Positions 16,824 through 24,641 of a stretch of 28,181 nucleotides of DNA are shown piece by piece; position 1 is the stretch's first letter; each line of letters starts with the position of its first letter. Origin of the DNA: Thiotrichaceae bacterium UBA7357 (GTDB taxonomy: Bacteria; Pseudomonadota; Gammaproteobacteria; Eutrophobiales; Eutrophobiaceae); assembly GCA_002470825.1 (NCBI GenBank), contig DKOR01000018.1:1-28181 (forward strand). The letters run 5' to 3'. The notes under the pieces were generated by a model. It was given only the letters and a program-made list of their open reading frames with translations. It made no database searches and was not told the origin of the DNA. Position numbers and translations under genes: made by a program.

Positions 16824-18239
16824 ATGATTTCTAAACGGTCTTCTGTACATGGTCAGTGGTCATCGCGTTGGGTCTTTATTTTGGCGGCAACTGGTTCTGC
16901 TGTTGGCCTTGGTAATATTTGGCGATTTCCTTACTTAGTTGGTGAAAATGGAGGTGGTGCCTTTGTTTTAGTATATTTGATCTGCGTTGTTCTAGTGGGA
17001 GTTCCAATCATGATGGCCGAGATATTATTAGGCCGCCGTGGACGACAAAGTCCGATAAACACCATGTCCATTTTGGCGGCAGAAGAGGGACTTAGTCAAT
17101 ATTGGCAATTGATAGGGTGGATGGGTGTGATAGCTGGATTCATTATCTTATCTTATTATAGTGTTATTGCTGGTTGGACATTGGCGTATATTTTTAGGAC
17201 GGGTGCAGGTGCTTTTATCGGTGCAGATGGAGGTTTTTCCAAGAATATGTTCACTGAATTAGTCTCCGATCCAGAAAAATTATTGGCATGGCATACAATA
17301 TTTATAGTGATGAGTGTTGTTATTGTATCTCGAGGTGTAAAGGGTGGTTTGGAAATAGCCGTTAAATTTTTAATGCCAGCTTTATTGATACTGCTATTGG
17401 TAATGGTTGGCTATGCTATGAGTACGGAAAAATTTTTAGAAGGAATTACTTATTTATTTGTGCCTGACTTTGAACGGTTAGCAGATAAAAATTTTTTTGC
17501 TGACATCCTTTTGCCAGCTTTAGGACAAGCATTTTTTAGTTTAAGTATTGGTATGGGCGCAATCATGATCTATGGTTCTTACCTATCGCAAAAATCATCA
17601 ATAACATTCAATTGTTTCACGATTGCTATTGCAGATACTTCTGTTGCTATGCTTGCAGGAATTGCGATTTTTCCAATTGTGTTTACTTATGGACTTGAAC
17701 CTGCTGGTGGGCCAGGGTTAATATTTATTACGTTACCGATTGCTTTTGGACAGATGCCATTTGGCACTCTCTTTGGTACGCTTTTTTTTATATTATTGTT
17801 ATTTGCTGCGTGGACGTCTGCTATTTCATTATTGGAGCCTGCGGTGACATGGTTAATTGAAAATAAAAATATGTCGCGTATTAAAGCATCAACTTTTGCC
17901 GGGGTTATTGCATGGACACTTGGTTTAGTGACGGTGCTGTCATTTAATCATTGGGCATTTTCTTTTAGTTTTGCCGGAGTAGATAAAGAAAATGGCTTCT
18001 TTGATATCTTTGATATCTTAACTTCAAATATCCTTTTGCCTATAGGTGGTTTATTGATAGCTATATTTGCTGTCTGGAGGATGTCAAGAAAATCGACTGC
18101 AGAAGAACTAGGTTTAGGTGATAATATAAGCTATCGTGCTTGGCGATTTTCTGTTCGCTATGTAGCACCATTTGGAGTCATCGTTATATTCCTCAACGCA
18201 ATTGGTGTTTTTAAATTATTAGGTTTTGTTGAGCAATAG
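16824..18239 (+). CDS. Sodium-dependent transporter, NSS/SNF family
   Basis: A 471-residue inner-membrane symporter of the neurotransmitter:sodium symporter (LeuT) family, which imports amino acids or related solutes with sodium. The first membrane segment has the diagnostic SAVGLGNIWRFPYL, followed by GENGGGAFVLVYL. About a dozen hydrophobic segments follow. Segment 6 region FFSLSIGMGAIMIYGSYL carries the unwound-helix substrate and sodium site. The length and the single cytoplasmic tail suit a bacterial 11-12 helix member. The substrate cannot be read from sequence. ratA starts 9 bp downstream, so the transporter, ratA and rnfH are probably cotranscribed. Confidence 0.93.
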   Translation: MISKRSSVHGQWSSRWVFILAATGSAVGLGNIWRFPYLVGENGGGAFVLVYLICVVLVGVPIMMAEILLGRRGRQSPINTMSILAAEEGLSQYWQLIGWMGVIAGFIILSYYSVIAGWTLAYIFRTGAGAFIGADGGFSKNMFTELVSDPEKLLAWHTIFIVMSVVIVSRGVKGGLEIAVKFLMPALLILLLVMVGYAMSTEKFLEGITYLFVPDFERLADKNFFADILLPALGQAFFSLSIGMGAIMIYGSYLSQKSSITFNCFTIAIADTSVAMLAGIAIFPIVFTYGLEPAGGPGLIFITLPIAFGQMPFGTLFGTLFFILLLFAAWTSAISLLEPAVTWLIENKNMSRIKASTFAGVIAWTLGLVTVLSFNHWAFSFSFAGVDKENGFFDIFDILTSNILLPIGGLLIAIFAVWRMSRKSTAEELGLGDNISYRAWRFSVRYVAPFGVIVIFLNAIGVFKLLGFVEQ

Positions 18240-18248
18240 ATTCAGATC

Positions 18249-18680
18249 GTGACTAAAATAAATAAGCAAGAACAGGTCGTTTATAGTGCACACCAGATGT
18301 TTTCACTGGTTTGTGATATTGAATCTTATCCAGAATTTCTGCCCTGGTGTATAGATGCCAATATAATTGAATCTCAAGACATCTATACGGAGGCTTCTCT
18401 TTCAATAGCATTCGGCAAGTTAAAAGAAACATTCACGACAGCTAATACGATTAAGAAGGATGCTTCAGTTACTATGAAACTTATTGAAGGACCTTTTAAT
18501 GAGTTGCATGGTAATTGGCAGTTTCTGGAGAGTAAAAATGGTGGCTGCCAGGTCTTATTGGAAATGGACTTCGAATTCAAAAATAAACTGTTAAAATACG
18601 CTCTTGGAGCTGCCTTTAAAAATATTATTGATTCTTTAGTCGATTCTTTCATCGAACGAGCGAGAGATGTATATGGCTGA
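18249..18680 (+). CDS. ratA: RatA family START-domain protein (COQ10-like)
   Basis: A 143-residue protein of the polyketide cyclase/START fold, related to E. coli RatA and mitochondrial Coq10. Matching blocks are VYSAHQMFSLVCDIESYPEFLPWC, FGKLKETFTTANTI, LIEGPFNELHGNWQF and FEFKNKLLKYALGAAFKNI. E. coli RatA was reported to block 70S ribosome assembly, but the fold and Coq10 relatives point equally to ubiquinone binding, so the 'toxin' name should be read with care. Start is GTG. It overlaps rnfH by 8 bp, the usual ratA-rnfH pairing. Confidence 0.93.
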   Translation: MTKINKQEQVVYSAHQMFSLVCDIESYPEFLPWCIDANIIESQDIYTEASLSIAFGKLKETFTTANTIKKDASVTMKLIEGPFNELHGNWQFLESKNGGCQVLLEMDFEFKNKLLKYALGAAFKNIIDSLVDSFIERARDVYG

Positions 18681-18960
18681 TGATAAGAATATCACTGTAG
18701 AAATCCTTTATATCGAACCTGGAAGTCAAAACAGTTTAATGCTGAAAATGCCCCAAGGTAGTAGTATTCATGAGGCTATTTACTGTTCAGGTGTATTAAG
18801 ACGATTTCCTGAGATTGATTTAACAGTTAATAAAGTTGGCATATTTAGCAAAATATGTTCTTTAGATACGCTATTTTGTGAAGGCGATCGCATAGAGATT
18901 TATCGTCCACTAGTGACTGATCCAAAAGAAGCTAGACGACGACGTGCTATTGAAAGCTAA
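18673..18960 (+). CDS. rnfH: RnfH family ubiquitin-like protein
   Basis: A 95-residue beta-grasp protein. It matches E. coli RnfH in EAIYCSGVL, IDLTVNKVGIFSK, GDRIEIYRPLVTDPKEARRRRA. Function is not settled; it is paired with ratA in many gammaproteobacteria. Two ATGs lie six bases apart (18667 and 18673). The second has GAGAG six bases upstream and starts with MADDKNITVEI like relatives, so it is preferred. It ends 4 bp before the convergent bamE. Confidence 0.93.
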   Translation: MADDKNITVEILYIEPGSQNSLMLKMPQGSSIHEAIYCSGVLRRFPEIDLTVNKVGIFSKICSLDTLFCEGDRIEIYRPLVTDPKEARRRRAIES

Positions 18961-18964
18961 TTAT

Positions 18965-19435
18965 TCAATCGCTTTCGAGTGGGTTGACTTTGTCTAGTAA
19001 GCGTCTAAAAAATCCTTTTTTTTCTTTATCTGATTTAGGTACGACTACGGCATCTGCTTCAACAATCATATTAAGGTCTCTACTGCCATCTGCGGCTTTA
19101 ATATCACCCTTGATGTGAGTGAGTTCTTCTGTATCCTCATCGAAGTACAATGTGACACGGCGTTGCTCCCTAACACTACTACCCTTTTGAAGACTGAAAA
19201 TATATTCCCATCGATTATTATGAAATGGATCTATTAGCACAGGTGTGCCCATGATGTATTTTACTTCATTTTTACTCATGCCTGGTTTTAGCCTGTCCAG
19301 CATGTTTTGTTCGATAACATTACCCTGTTGTATATCGATCTTATAAAGCAGGGGTACTTGATAACTACCATCATAGTTTTTGCTGCAAGCACCAAAAAAT
19401 GTAATAGATATAAAAATTATAATTACTCTGTTCAT
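18965..19435 (-). CDS. bamE: Outer membrane assembly lipoprotein BamE (SmpA)
   Basis: BamE is a lipoprotein of the BAM complex that inserts beta-barrel proteins into the outer membrane. The 156-residue sequence has a signal peptide with lipobox FGAC17, then the conserved KIDIQQGNVIEQNMLDRLKPGM, VKYIMGTPVLIDPFHNNRWEYIF and a strand block RRVTLYFDED. It is longer than the E. coli protein (113 residues) because of a charged C-terminal tail that ends KGFFRRLLDKVNPLESD. It is divergent from fur, an arrangement common in gammaproteobacteria. Confidence 0.95.
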   Translation of the reverse strand: MNRVIIIFISITFFGACSKNYDGSYQVPLLYKIDIQQGNVIEQNMLDRLKPGMSKNEVKYIMGTPVLIDPFHNNRWEYIFSLQKGSSVREQRRVTLYFDEDTEELTHIKGDIKAADGSRDLNMIVEADAVVVPKSDKEKKGFFRRLLDKVNPLESD

Positions 19436-19460
19436 GCAAATATTTAGTTTTTAAGCAGTT

Positions 19461-19478
19461 GAAAATGATAAATATAAT
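19461..19478. promoter_or_regulatory. Candidate Fur box between bamE and fur
   Basis: GAAAAT-GATAAA-TATAAT matches three consecutive GATAAT hexamers at 15 of 18 positions. In a region this AT-rich such a match can arise by chance, so the call is weak. If real, it fits known autoregulation of fur. Confidence 0.3.
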
Positions 19479-19508
19479 ATAGGATAGCTGTTGGAGTCTA
19501 ATTCCTCA

Positions 19509-19537
19509 ACGACATTCATTATTTATTAAAGTATACT
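19509..19537 (+). promoter_or_regulatory. Candidate fur promoter
   Basis: ACGACA (19509-19514), 17 bp, TATACT (19532-19537): 4/6 and 5/6 matches to the sigma-70 hexamers. Start would be about 60 bases before the fur start codon. Confidence 0.35.
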
Positions 19538-19601
19538 TAAGCTCAAGTTCACACTTTTTATAGTGTTGAATATTGATACTTATTCATACGTGGAGGTTTA
19601 C

Positions 19602-20000
19602 TTGGAAGCGATAGATTTAAAGAAAGCTGGTCTTAAGGCAACCTTGCCCAGAATCAGAATTTTACAGATTCTGGAGGATTCAAATGAACGACATATGAGC
19701 GCTGAAGATGTCTATAAAACTTTATTAGGTCAAGGTGAAGAAGTAGGATTAGCTACAGTTTATCGGGTGTTAACTCAATTTGAATCGGCGGGTTTAGTAA
19801 TACGTCACAACTTTGATTCAGGTCATTCTGTATTCGAATTAGATCAAGGTGCTCATCATGATCATATGGTTTGTTTAAATACTGGCAAGGTCATCGAATT
19901 TAAAAATGAAGAGATTGAACAATTACAAAAAGAAATTGCAGAGAAACATGGTTATGATTTAGTTGAACATAGTTTAGTGTTGTATGTAAAACCAAAATAA
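19602..20000 (+). CDS. fur: Ferric uptake regulator Fur
   Basis: A 132-residue iron-responsive repressor. The winged helix has LKATLPRIRILQILE, RHMSAEDVYKTL and GLATVYRVLTQFESAGLV; the metal sites lie in H31, FELDQGAHHDHMVC (H85, H86, H88) and the following E-rich helix. There is no CxxC pair after Cys91, as in the Pseudomonas-type protein. The frame is open from 19563, but GGAGG at 19592-19596 is five bases before TTG at 19602, which gives the family start (MEAIDLKKAGLKATLPR); a TTG start is therefore chosen. It is divergent from bamE and convergent with recN. Confidence 0.95.
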   Translation: MEAIDLKKAGLKATLPRIRILQILEDSNERHMSAEDVYKTLLGQGEEVGLATVYRVLTQFESAGLVIRHNFDSGHSVFELDQGAHHDHMVCLNTGKVIEFKNEEIEQLQKEIAEKHGYDLVEHSLVLYVKPK

Positions 20001-20056
20001 TAGGGTAATTTAAAATATTCGACTTCGGAATAGAGAAGTGGCGAGACTTTTACCTT

Positions 20057-21730
20057 TTATAAAAATGATTCAAGCATCCGTGCTGCATTAGCACGACTTT
20101 CAATGGTTACTTCCATGCCTGCAAGCATACGTGCAATTTCATCAATTCGTTCTTGTTTAGCAAGTTCAATCACTTCGGCGAAGGTTTGCCCTTGGTCACT
20201 TTTTTTCACGACATACAGATGATGGTGCCCACAGGAAGCAACCTGTGCTAAGTGGGTAACGCAAAATATTTGACGGTGTTGAGCCAAGCTGTTTAATAAT
20301 TTTCCAACTGTCTCAGCAATGCCACCACTGATGCCTGCATCGACTTCATCAAATATCATGGTGGGAACTCCATTGTCTTTTGAAGCAATAATCTGAATTG
20401 CAAGACTAAGGCGTGATAATTCACCTCCAGAAGCAACTTTAGAGATTGGTCTTAACGGTTGTCCCGGATTAGTTGAAACTATGAAAGAGATTTTATCCAT
20501 ACCAAATTGATGAGGGATTATCTCTTCTGAGTCTTCCGTCGCTTCAATGCGGATATCAAACTTTCCCCCCATACCAAGATCTACCAGTTTATTCGTAACT
20601 GCTAATGCAATTTTATTTGCAGCTGATTTTCTTTTTGTACTAAGTTTTTTAGCCAGTATTTTATAGTCTTTAAATAACTCGGTTTTCTTTTTTTGTAGTA
20701 ATGTGTATTCTTCTTGGTCAACTTCCAACCGATTTAATTGCGATGAGAGCAAAACAAGTTGGTCAGATAAAGCTTCTGGTTTTACTTTATGTTTACGCGC
20801 CAATTCATTAATCTTATCAAGTCGAATTTCTATTTTATTTAGTTGACTAGTATCAGAGTCAAAATGGTCGATATAGTCTTTTAATCCCAAGCGTGCCTCA
20901 TTGATTTGAATGGCAGCACTATCTAGTAAACTACTAATAGTCTCAAGTGAGTTATCTACTTTGCAAAGTTCAGTGATTGCAAGCTGGTGGTGAACGAGTT
21001 GATTAAATATTGCAGAGTCTGATTCTGATAGATCTGCTAAAACTTTCTGGCATGTTGCTATCAGGTCTTGAGAGTGAGATTGACGTTTAAATTCTTCTAT
21101 AAGTGATTCATATTCTAATTTGCCGACATCAAGTTGAGTAAGTTCATCTATTTGATACTTGAGAAATGATAATTGTGCTTCAATATCATTTCCGTTAGTT
21201 TCTAAATTCTGAAGATGTTCGCATACCTGTTTCCATTCATGATAATTATCTGCAACATCCTTTAATAGAGAATCATAAAATCCGGCTTGATCTAGTATTT
21301 CACGTTGAGTCTTTAGTCGAGACAATGATTGATGTGCATGTTGCCCATGAATATTAACTAGGTATTCGCCAATTTCGCGTAAGTTTTGAACAGGGACAGG
21401 AGTGTTATTTAAATAAGCTCGTGAACGACCATCCTTATTAATTGTACGTCGAATAAATAGCTCATCCTCAGATGCTATATCCATGGCATTAAGGCGATCA
21501 TTGACATACGAATTATTAGTGATTGAAAAAATTGCTGTTATATCGGTTTTATTTTCACTCCCTCTGATCATATTAGTATCAGCCCGGTCACCTAACACTA
21601 GACCTAATGCGTCAAGCAAAATAGATTTGCCAGCACCTGTTTCACCAGTCAATACCGTCATACCTGATTTGAAATCAATATTCAGACTATCAATAACAGC
21701 TAGGTCACTGATGATAAGTTGACGTAACAA
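20057..21730 (-). CDS. recN: DNA repair protein RecN
   Basis: An SMC-like ATPase of 557 residues, usual for the family, acting early in double-strand break repair. Walker A is GETGAGKS (29-36), followed by LLDALGLVLGDRAD. The middle is a long coiled coil (about 155-360). The ABC signature KVASGGELSRLSLAIQ and Walker B MIFDEVDAGISGG lie near the C-terminus, followed by VTHLAQVA. It begins 2 bp after the nadK stop, so the two are one transcript. In E. coli nadK and recN are also adjacent, and recN is SOS-controlled there; I saw no LexA box before recN or nadK. Confidence 0.97.
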   Translation of the reverse strand: MLRQLIISDLAVIDSLNIDFKSGMTVLTGETGAGKSILLDALGLVLGDRADTNMIRGSENKTDITAIFSITNNSYVNDRLNAMDIASEDELFIRRTINKDGRSRAYLNNTPVPVQNLREIGEYLVNIHGQHAHQSLSRLKTQREILDQAGFYDSLLKDVADNYHEWKQVCEHLQNLETNGNDIEAQLSFLKYQIDELTQLDVGKLEYESLIEEFKRQSHSQDLIATCQKVLADLSESDSAIFNQLVHHQLAITELCKVDNSLETISSLLDSAAIQINEARLGLKDYIDHFDSDTSQLNKIEIRLDKINELARKHKVKPEALSDQLVLLSSQLNRLEVDQEEYTLLQKKKTELFKDYKILAKKLSTKRKSAANKIALAVTNKLVDLGMGGKFDIRIEATEDSEEIIPHQFGMDKISFIVSTNPGQPLRPISKVASGGELSRLSLAIQIIASKDNGVPTMIFDEVDAGISGGIAETVGKLLNSLAQHRQIFCVTHLAQVASCGHHHLYVVKKSDQGQTFAEVIELAKQERIDEIARMLAGMEVTIESRANAARMLESFL

Positions 21731-21732
21731 AT

Positions 21733-22596
21733 TTATTTACTCCAATTTAATTTTTCGCGAAGAATATGAAATTGGTCATGATTAGGCGGATGAATTAATT
21801 TTATATTTTTATCCTTCTTTTCTATCTGAACATGATCATTAGGAACAAGTTCGACCATCGTTACACCATCTAGAGTAAGATGCGCTTTATCAATTTCGCT
21901 ATTACCTATGACTACTTCGACCTGATTATTCCCGTCGATCACAATAGGTCGGTTAGTCAATGAATGTGGACAAATGGGTACCAATAAGAGCGCATCAAGT
22001 GATGGATGAACAATCGGCCCGCCACCCGCCAAAGCATAAGCAGTCGATCCTGTCGGGGATGAAACAATCATGCCGTCAGAGCGATGAGTATGTACATATT
22101 TGCCATTGATGTAAGTTTCTAACTCGACCAAACGAGCGATATTCCACTTTTGGATAATAACATCATTGATGGCATTACCCTCGAATATACATTTTTTCTT
22201 TCGCAATACTTTACCACTAAGTAGAAAGCGTACATCTTCGACGTAATGACCATTTAATATTTCATCCATGTTATTGGGGATATTATCTGCTGGAATATCT
22301 GCCAAAAAACCTACATGGCCAAGATTGATACCGAGCAAAGGAATGTTGAAATCACAAAGTATATGTGAAGCCATCAACATCGTGCCATCACCACCAATAG
22401 CAATGACAAGGTCACAGTGTTCGCCTAACTCACTAGCATCAAAAATATCAAAGTTGTGGCCACTCACTAATTCAGCGCAACATTTATCAAGAATTATTGT
22501 TCGATTGCGAGACTGAAGATAATCAAGTATCTCTGCTAATGTTGACTGAATAGTTTTCACGCCAGAATTGGTGATGAGTCCGATTCGTTTAAACAT
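21733..22596 (-). CDS. nadK: NAD kinase
   Basis: NAD kinase makes NADP from NAD and ATP in the cytosol. The 287-residue protein has the NAD-binding/catalytic GGDGTM (68-73), LGINLGHVGFLAD, the NDVI motif in EGNAINDVII, and PTGSTAYALAGGGPIVHP. The frame is open further upstream to 22719, but the ATG at 22596 gives MFKRIGLITNS, as in relatives (E. coli 292 residues), and the longer start would fall inside the CIRCE operator. There is no strong ribosome binding site. It is divergent from hrcA, with recN following 2 bp downstream. Confidence 0.95.
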   Translation of the reverse strand: MFKRIGLITNSGVKTIQSTLAEILDYLQSRNRTIILDKCCAELVSGHNFDIFDASELGEHCDLVIAIGGDGTMLMASHILCDFNIPLLGINLGHVGFLADIPADNIPNNMDEILNGHYVEDVRFLLSGKVLRKKKCIFEGNAINDVIIQKWNIARLVELETYINGKYVHTHRSDGMIVSSPTGSTAYALAGGGPIVHPSLDALLLVPICPHSLTNRPIVIDGNNQVEVVIGNSEIDKAHLTLDGVTMVELVPNDHVQIEKKDKNIKLIHPPNHDQFHILREKLNWSK

Positions 22597-22689
22597 ATTT
22601 TTTGAATTTATTTTGTTAGCTTGAGACAAACATAACATGCTCTGCTGATGTGACCAATAAGTTATAGAAGATATTAATTTCTGATTATG

Positions 22690-22695
22690 ATTATA
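22690..22695 (-). promoter_or_regulatory. Possible -10 box for nadK-recN
   Basis: TATAAT on the minus strand, 94 bases before the nadK start. The -35 position would fall on the left arm of CIRCE, where no good hexamer exists. If correct, HrcA bound to CIRCE would cover this promoter too. Confidence 0.3.
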
Positions 22696-22712
22696 GGTTG
22701 TGTTGAAGATAT

Positions 22713-22739
22713 TTTGCACTCAATACAGGAGAGTGCTAA
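22713..22739. promoter_or_regulatory. CIRCE element (HrcA operator)
   Basis: TTTGCACTC (22713-22721), nine bases, GAGTGCTAA (22731-22739). The consensus is TTAGCACTC-N9-GAGTGCTAA: the right arm is exact, the left arm differs at one base and the spacer length is exact. It lies 36 bp before the hrcA start, the expected place for HrcA autorepression, and between the divergent nadK and hrcA. Confidence 0.95.
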
Positions 22740-22775
22740 GTTTGACCTTATTATACTGGCAACTCTAAATTAAGT

Positions 22776-23837
22776 ATGGTTACAGAAACAGAATCATCGC
22801 AATTATCTGAACGCAGCCTATCCCTATTTAAGGCTCTAGTGGAACATTTCATTAATGATGGTGCTCCGGTTGGCTCACGCACACTCTCTAAAGATTCAAA
22901 ATTAAACTTGAGTCCTGCCTCGATACGTAATGTTATGTCTGACCTTGAGGATTTTGGTTTATTACATTCACCTCACACCTCAGCAGGGCGAGTACCTACA
23001 GCCAAGGGTTATCGATTATTTGTAGACAGCCTGTTGAGGGTAAATGATCTTAAATCAGCAGAAGTCGAAAAAATTGCACGAGAAATGGCTCCTGAAAATG
23101 ACTACTCCTCATTAATACAACGAACTTCATCTATGTTGTCCAACATAACACAATTGGCAGGAGTTGTTATGCTTCCTCGGACTAGTCAATCTAAATTACA
23201 GCATATTGAATTTGTCTCCTTATCTTCGAATCGAGTATTAGTAATACTGGTTGTGAATGATCGAGAAGTGCAAAATAGCATAATTAATACTGGTAAAAAT
23301 TACTCAACCTCTGAGTTACAACAGATCTCCAATTATCTTAATGATATCTTTGTTGGTAAAGACTTGAAAGTTGTTCGAACATCAATTCTAGAAGAATTAG
23401 AAAAGATGAAAGAAGAGGTTAATCAGTCTATGCAATCAGCGATCGAAATGGCGCAAACGGCGTTTACGAACGATGATAACAATAGTCACAGTGATGATTT
23501 ATTATTTTCAGGTCAAACAAACTTAATGGATTTGGCTGAACTTTCCGATGTAGAAAAATTAAAGCAACTATTTGAAACTTTTAATCAAAAACGAGATATT
23601 TTGCATTTGCTCGAGCAAGCAATAAATGCAGATGGCATGCAGATTTTTATTGGTGAAGAGTCAGGTTATGACGTCCTAGATAATTGTAGTGTTGTAACAT
23701 CACCTTATGAAGTAGATGGTGAAATACTCGGCGTTTTGGGCGTGATAGGTCCTACGAGGATGCATTATGAGCGAGTCATTCCAATTGTTGACATTACAGC
23801 AAAAATGCTTGGCATTGCCTTGAACTCGAAAAATTAA
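22776..23837 (+). CDS. hrcA: Heat-inducible transcription repressor HrcA
   Basis: HrcA represses chaperone genes by binding CIRCE and is helped to fold by GroEL, so it loses activity in heat stress. The 353-residue sequence has the N-terminal winged helix (GAPVGSRTLSKD, LSPASIRNVMSDLEDFGLL, HTSAGRVPTAKGYRLFVD) and the C-terminal GAF-like part ending with LGVLGVIGPTRMHYERVIPIVD. Length is usual for the family. CIRCE lies directly upstream. grpE starts 65 bp downstream, so the two are probably cotranscribed and thus both under HrcA. Confidence 0.97.
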   Translation: MVTETESSQLSERSLSLFKALVEHFINDGAPVGSRTLSKDSKLNLSPASIRNVMSDLEDFGLLHSPHTSAGRVPTAKGYRLFVDSLLRVNDLKSAEVEKIAREMAPENDYSSLIQRTSSMLSNITQLAGVVMLPRTSQSKLQHIEFVSLSSNRVLVILVVNDREVQNSIINTGKNYSTSELQQISNYLNDIFVGKDLKVVRTSILEELEKMKEEVNQSMQSAIEMAQTAFTNDDNNSHSDDLLFSGQTNLMDLAELSDVEKLKQLFETFNQKRDILHLLEQAINADGMQIFIGEESGYDVLDNCSVVTSPYEVDGEILGVLGVIGPTRMHYERVIPIVDITAKMLGIALNSKN

Positions 23838-23902
23838 TCCCCACATAACAAGTACGCATTTGTATGAATACGGGTATTTTTTTGTCTAAAAAGAGGTTAA
23901 AA

Positions 23903-24514
23903 ATGACAGGTCAAGAAAACAAAAGAACTCAAGATGATGTGCATGAGGCTGTTGAGCAAGATAGTGAAACGACGGAAGATTTATTAAATACTGTTTGTGA
24001 GACTTTAGAAATAGAGAGTGAGCCAGAATCAATACAGGAATCGATTAGCGATATTGAAGCCTTACAGGTCAAACTTGAAAAAGAAAAAAAAGACTCTCAA
24101 AAGAATAAAGACCTTGCACTTAGAGCACAGGCAGAAATGGATAATCTTCGTAAGCGCACGGCACGAGACGTAGAAAATGCACATAAATATGCACTGGAAA
24201 GATTTGTTAATGAGCTACTCCCTATTTTAGATAGTCTTGAGTTGGGCATGTCAGCTGCTGAAAGCATTGAAAACATTGATGACTTGCGTGAGGGGATGGA
24301 TTTGACTATAAAAATGTTTGATACAGCCATGAATAAATTCAATATTAAAGCTATTGACCCACAGAATGAAAAATTTAACCCAGAACAACATGAAGCTGTA
24401 TCAATGCAAGAAATAAACGGTACTGAATCAGGGATAGTGGTAAAAGTGATGCAAAAGGGTTATGAGTTGAATGGACGTATAGTAAGGCCGGCTATGGTGA
24501 TTGTCGCTAAATAA
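23903..24514 (+). CDS. grpE: Nucleotide exchange factor GrpE
   Basis: GrpE releases ADP from DnaK. The 203-residue protein has an acidic N-terminal region, a long helix (LEKEKKDSQKNKDLALRAQAE) leading into MDNLRKRTARDVENAHKYA and the beta-wing block EKFNPEQHEAVSM with GYELNGRIVRPAMVIV. The ATG at 23903 is chosen over the one at 23864 because AGAGG lies six bases upstream of it, and because the extension is unlike the family. It lies between hrcA and dnaK, the arrangement seen where HrcA is kept. Confidence 0.96.
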   Translation: MTGQENKRTQDDVHEAVEQDSETTEDLLNTVCETLEIESEPESIQESISDIEALQVKLEKEKKDSQKNKDLALRAQAEMDNLRKRTARDVENAHKYALERFVNELLPILDSLELGMSAAESIENIDDLREGMDLTIKMFDTAMNKFNIKAIDPQNEKFNPEQHEAVSMQEINGTESGIVVKVMQKGYELNGRIVRPAMVIVAK

Positions 24515-24545
24515 TAGGATTATTTCATATTTTTTAGTGCAAAGA

Positions 24546-24572
24546 CTTGAAATATAAGCTAACAGTCCATAT
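24546..24572 (+). promoter_or_regulatory. Sigma-32-like heat-shock promoter of dnaK
   Basis: CTTGAAA (24546-24552) exactly matches the heat-shock -35. Twelve bases later GTCCATAT (24565-24572) matches 6 of 8 positions of the CCCCATnT -10. It lies 69 bp before dnaK in the grpE-dnaK gap, and would let dnaK respond to sigma-32 separately from hrcA-grpE. Confidence 0.6.
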
Positions 24573-24641
24573 TTAATCAAGCAACATTATTTTTAATTAA
24601 ACAAAACAAATCAGTAAGTTAAGTATTCCTGGAGAAGACGA

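Noticed and set aside
18249..18960. ratA-rnfH as a toxin-antitoxin module
   Set aside because: The pair is conserved housekeeping; RatA is a Coq10-like START protein and RnfH has not been shown to be an antitoxin.
20018..20045. Hairpin between convergent fur and recN as a terminator
   Set aside because: Only about five consecutive pairs (ACTTC/GAAGT) and no T run directly after; too weak to list.
22597..22719. Longer NadK starting at 22719
   Set aside because: The 41-residue extension is not family-like and its start lies inside the CIRCE operator.
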